A stretch of 64,000 nt of DNA from Microbacterium sp. SORGH_AS_0888 (GTDB taxonomy: Bacteria; Actinomycetota; Actinomycetes; Actinomycetales; Microbacteriaceae). The notes under the pieces were generated by a model. The model did not search any database. It saw nothing but the letters and a program-made list of their open reading frames with translations, and was not told the DNA's origin. Positions 62,849 to 64,000 of the stretch are shown one piece after another (within the stretch, counting starts at the first letter, position 1; each line of letters begins with the position of its first letter). The position numbers and the translations under genes were made by a program. The stretch lies in assembly GCF_030818905.1 (NCBI RefSeq), contig NZ_JAUTAZ010000001.1:3472001-3536000 (forward strand), read 5' to 3'.

Positions 62849-63618
62849 TCCACGACTCCCATCGGTCCGTAGTCGGCGCGGACCTCGTCGCCGCGGCCGA
62901 CCCACATCGGCCTCGTGAACGAGCCCGCCAGGATGATCTCACCCGCCTCCAAGCGTGCACCATGCTGGTGGAACTTGTCGGCCAGCCACGCGACGCCCGT
63001 CGCGGGGTGCCCCAGGACGCCCGCGGCGACACCCGTCTCCTCGATCTCGCCGTTGCGCGCCAGCAGTGCCGGCACCCAGCGGAGGTCGATCTCGTCGACC
63101 TTCCTGCGGGTGTCGCCGAGCACCATGGCGCCGTAGGCGGCGTTGTCGCTGATCGTGTCGACGATCGTGCGCCCCTCGAGCTCGATGTGCGAGTTGAGCA
63201 CCTCGAGTGCGGGGACGACGTGGTCGGTCGCGGCCAGGACGTCCTCGAGCGTCACACCGGGTCCCTCGAGCGGGGCGGCGAGGACGAAGGCGAGCTCCAC
63301 CTCGATGCGCACGTTCGAGAAGTGCGCGACCGGGATCTCGGAGCCGGAGGGGTAGACCGTGTCGTCGAACATGACGCCGTAGTCGGGCTCGGTGATCCCC
63401 GTCGCCTGCTGCATCGCCTTGGAGGTGAGCCCGATCTTGCGGCCCACGAGCCGGCGCCCTGCGGCGAGCTGCCGGTCGCGCCAGACCCGCTGGATGGTGT
63501 AGGAGTCCTCGATCGTCGCCTCCGGGAAGCGCGCCGTGATGCGGGGGACCACGGTGTGGTCGCGGTCGGCGTCGGCGAGCTCGCCGGCGATCTGCTCGAT
63601 CTGTGCGGGGGTCAACAT
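62833..63618 (-). CDS. hpaH: 2-oxo-hept-4-ene-1,7-dioate hydratase
   Basis: A 261-residue member of the MhpD/HpaH hydratase family, adding water to the oxo-enoate before the aldolase step. It contains GRKIGLTSKAMQQATGI, FDDTVYPSG and the metal-site region VELAFVLAAPLEGP with EVLNSHIEL. The ATG used is the first that gives the family-typical start (MLTPAQIEQIA). It lies between hpaD and hpaI with a 20-nt gap and a 16-nt overlap. Confidence 0.9.
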   Translation of the reverse strand: MLTPAQIEQIAGELADADRDHTVVPRITARFPEATIEDSYTIQRVWRDRQLAAGRRLVGRKIGLTSKAMQQATGITEPDYGVMFDDTVYPSGSEIPVAHFSNVRIEVELAFVLAAPLEGPGVTLEDVLAATDHVVPALEVLNSHIELEGRTIVDTISDNAAYGAMVLGDTRRKVDEIDLRWVPALLARNGEIEETGVAAGVLGHPATGVAWLADKFHQHGARLEAGEIILAGSFTRPMWVGRGDEVRADYGPMGVVECRFI

Positions 63619-63638
63619 CCGGTTCGCTCCATCGGGCG

Positions 63639-64000
63639 TCAGAGCTGGTGGCCCAGCTTGTACTCGCCCTGCTTCCACGCGGGGAGGGACTCGTCCTCGC
63701 CGGCGCGGGTGTAGCTGAAGCCGTCCGCACCGATCGTGGCCGCCATCTCGCTGGAGTCCGTGCGGGCGCGCACCGGCTGCGGGTTGCCGTCGAGGTCGAG
63801 GACGAGCGAGGCCTCGGTGTACCAGCTGGGGACCACGGGGTTGCCCCAGAAGTCGCGACGCTGGTTGTCGTGCACGTCCCAGGTGACGACGGGGTTGTCG
63901 GGGTCGCCCGTGTAGTAGTCCTGGGTGTAGATCTCGACGCGGTGGCCGTCGGGGTCGCGCAGGTACAGGTAGAACGCGTTCGAGACGCCGTGGCGCCCGG
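63639..64000 (-). CDS. hpaD: Homoprotocatechuate 2,3-dioxygenase (VOC type), C-terminal part
   Basis: Extradiol dioxygenase; the N-terminus lies beyond the window edge. The visible 120 residues run from a metal-ligand His region (RHGVSNAFYLYLRDPDGHR) through the ligand Glu in VEIYTQDYYT to NPVVTWDVHDNQRRDFWG and a C-terminal tail typical of the Brevibacterium-type 3,4-dihydroxyphenylacetate dioxygenase. It heads hpaH and hpaI on the same strand, so the window contains the tail of a 4-hydroxyphenylacetate degradation operon. Confidence 0.92.
   Translation of the reverse strand, partial: GRHGVSNAFYLYLRDPDGHRVEIYTQDYYTGDPDNPVVTWDVHDNQRRDFWGNPVVPSWYTEASLVLDLDGNPQPVRARTDSSEMAATIGADGFSYTRAGEDESLPAWKQGEYKLGHQL

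Overview
The window is typical high-GC actinobacterial chromosome, most likely a Microbacteriaceae member close to Microbacterium. The evidence is a strong G/C bias at third codon positions, a monomeric-type NADP isocitrate dehydrogenase, actinobacterial TAnnnT -10 boxes placed 6-7 nt before start codons (leaderless genes), and gene pairs such as purN-purH and glyA-folD. No rRNA, tRNA, CRISPR array, insertion sequence or phage gene was seen. The genus is inference.

Layout. 0-10 kb: housekeeping and repair genes (purN, purH, a flavoprotein disulfide reductase, Ada-AlkA, Ogt) and a heterodimeric ABC exporter. 10-22 kb: a coherent catabolic regulon containing a CodA-like amidohydrolase, a creatininase-family enzyme, a PdxH-like flavoprotein, a FAD-linked oxidase, an XRE-cupin regulator, a cyclodeaminase-like protein, two methylenetetrahydrofolate reductase homologues, a NitT/TauT-type ABC importer and an MFS carrier. 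Four promoter regions share a TTACA half-site, which ties the cluster together. 22-28 kb: GNAT, icd (with an apparent frameshift), a BLUF blue-light sensor with a small coupled partner, and an L,D-transpeptidase. 28-40 kb: an N-acetylglucosamine/chitooligosaccharide locus (ROK repressor, sugar ABC importer, ROK kinase, NagB, NagA, GH20) into which NUDIX, GlcD-like and YrdB-like genes are set. 39.6-42 kb: glyA under a ZTP riboswitch, then folD. 42-49 kb: a LacI-controlled set (LLM monooxygenase, ABC importer, quinone oxidoreductase, SDR) with two identical operator cores. 49.5-54 kb: an overlapping operon of a RutA-like monooxygenase, a RutB-like cysteine hydrolase, a second LLM monooxygenase and a 14-helix MFS carrier, preceded by a short upstream ORF. 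54-61.5 kb: an AtzB/8-oxoguanine-deaminase-like protein with altered metal ligands, an orphan oxygenase reductase, and a second copy of the amidohydrolase/FAD-oxidase/creatininase/PdxH-like module. 61.9-64 kb: homoprotocatechuate meta-cleavage genes (hpaI, hpaH, partial hpaD) continuing out of the window.

Together these genes describe a soil-type scavenger of amino sugars, aromatic acids and several N-containing (probably heterocyclic) compounds. The best candidate for an undescribed system is the 10-22 kb regulon. It couples import and hydrolytic/oxidative breakdown of an unknown cyclic amide or amidine to tetrahydrofolate-linked C1 transfer, and its four-enzyme core is duplicated at 57-61 kb. 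Two families of dispersed palindromic intergenic repeats (four 73-bp copies and two copies of about 77 bp) are also present.
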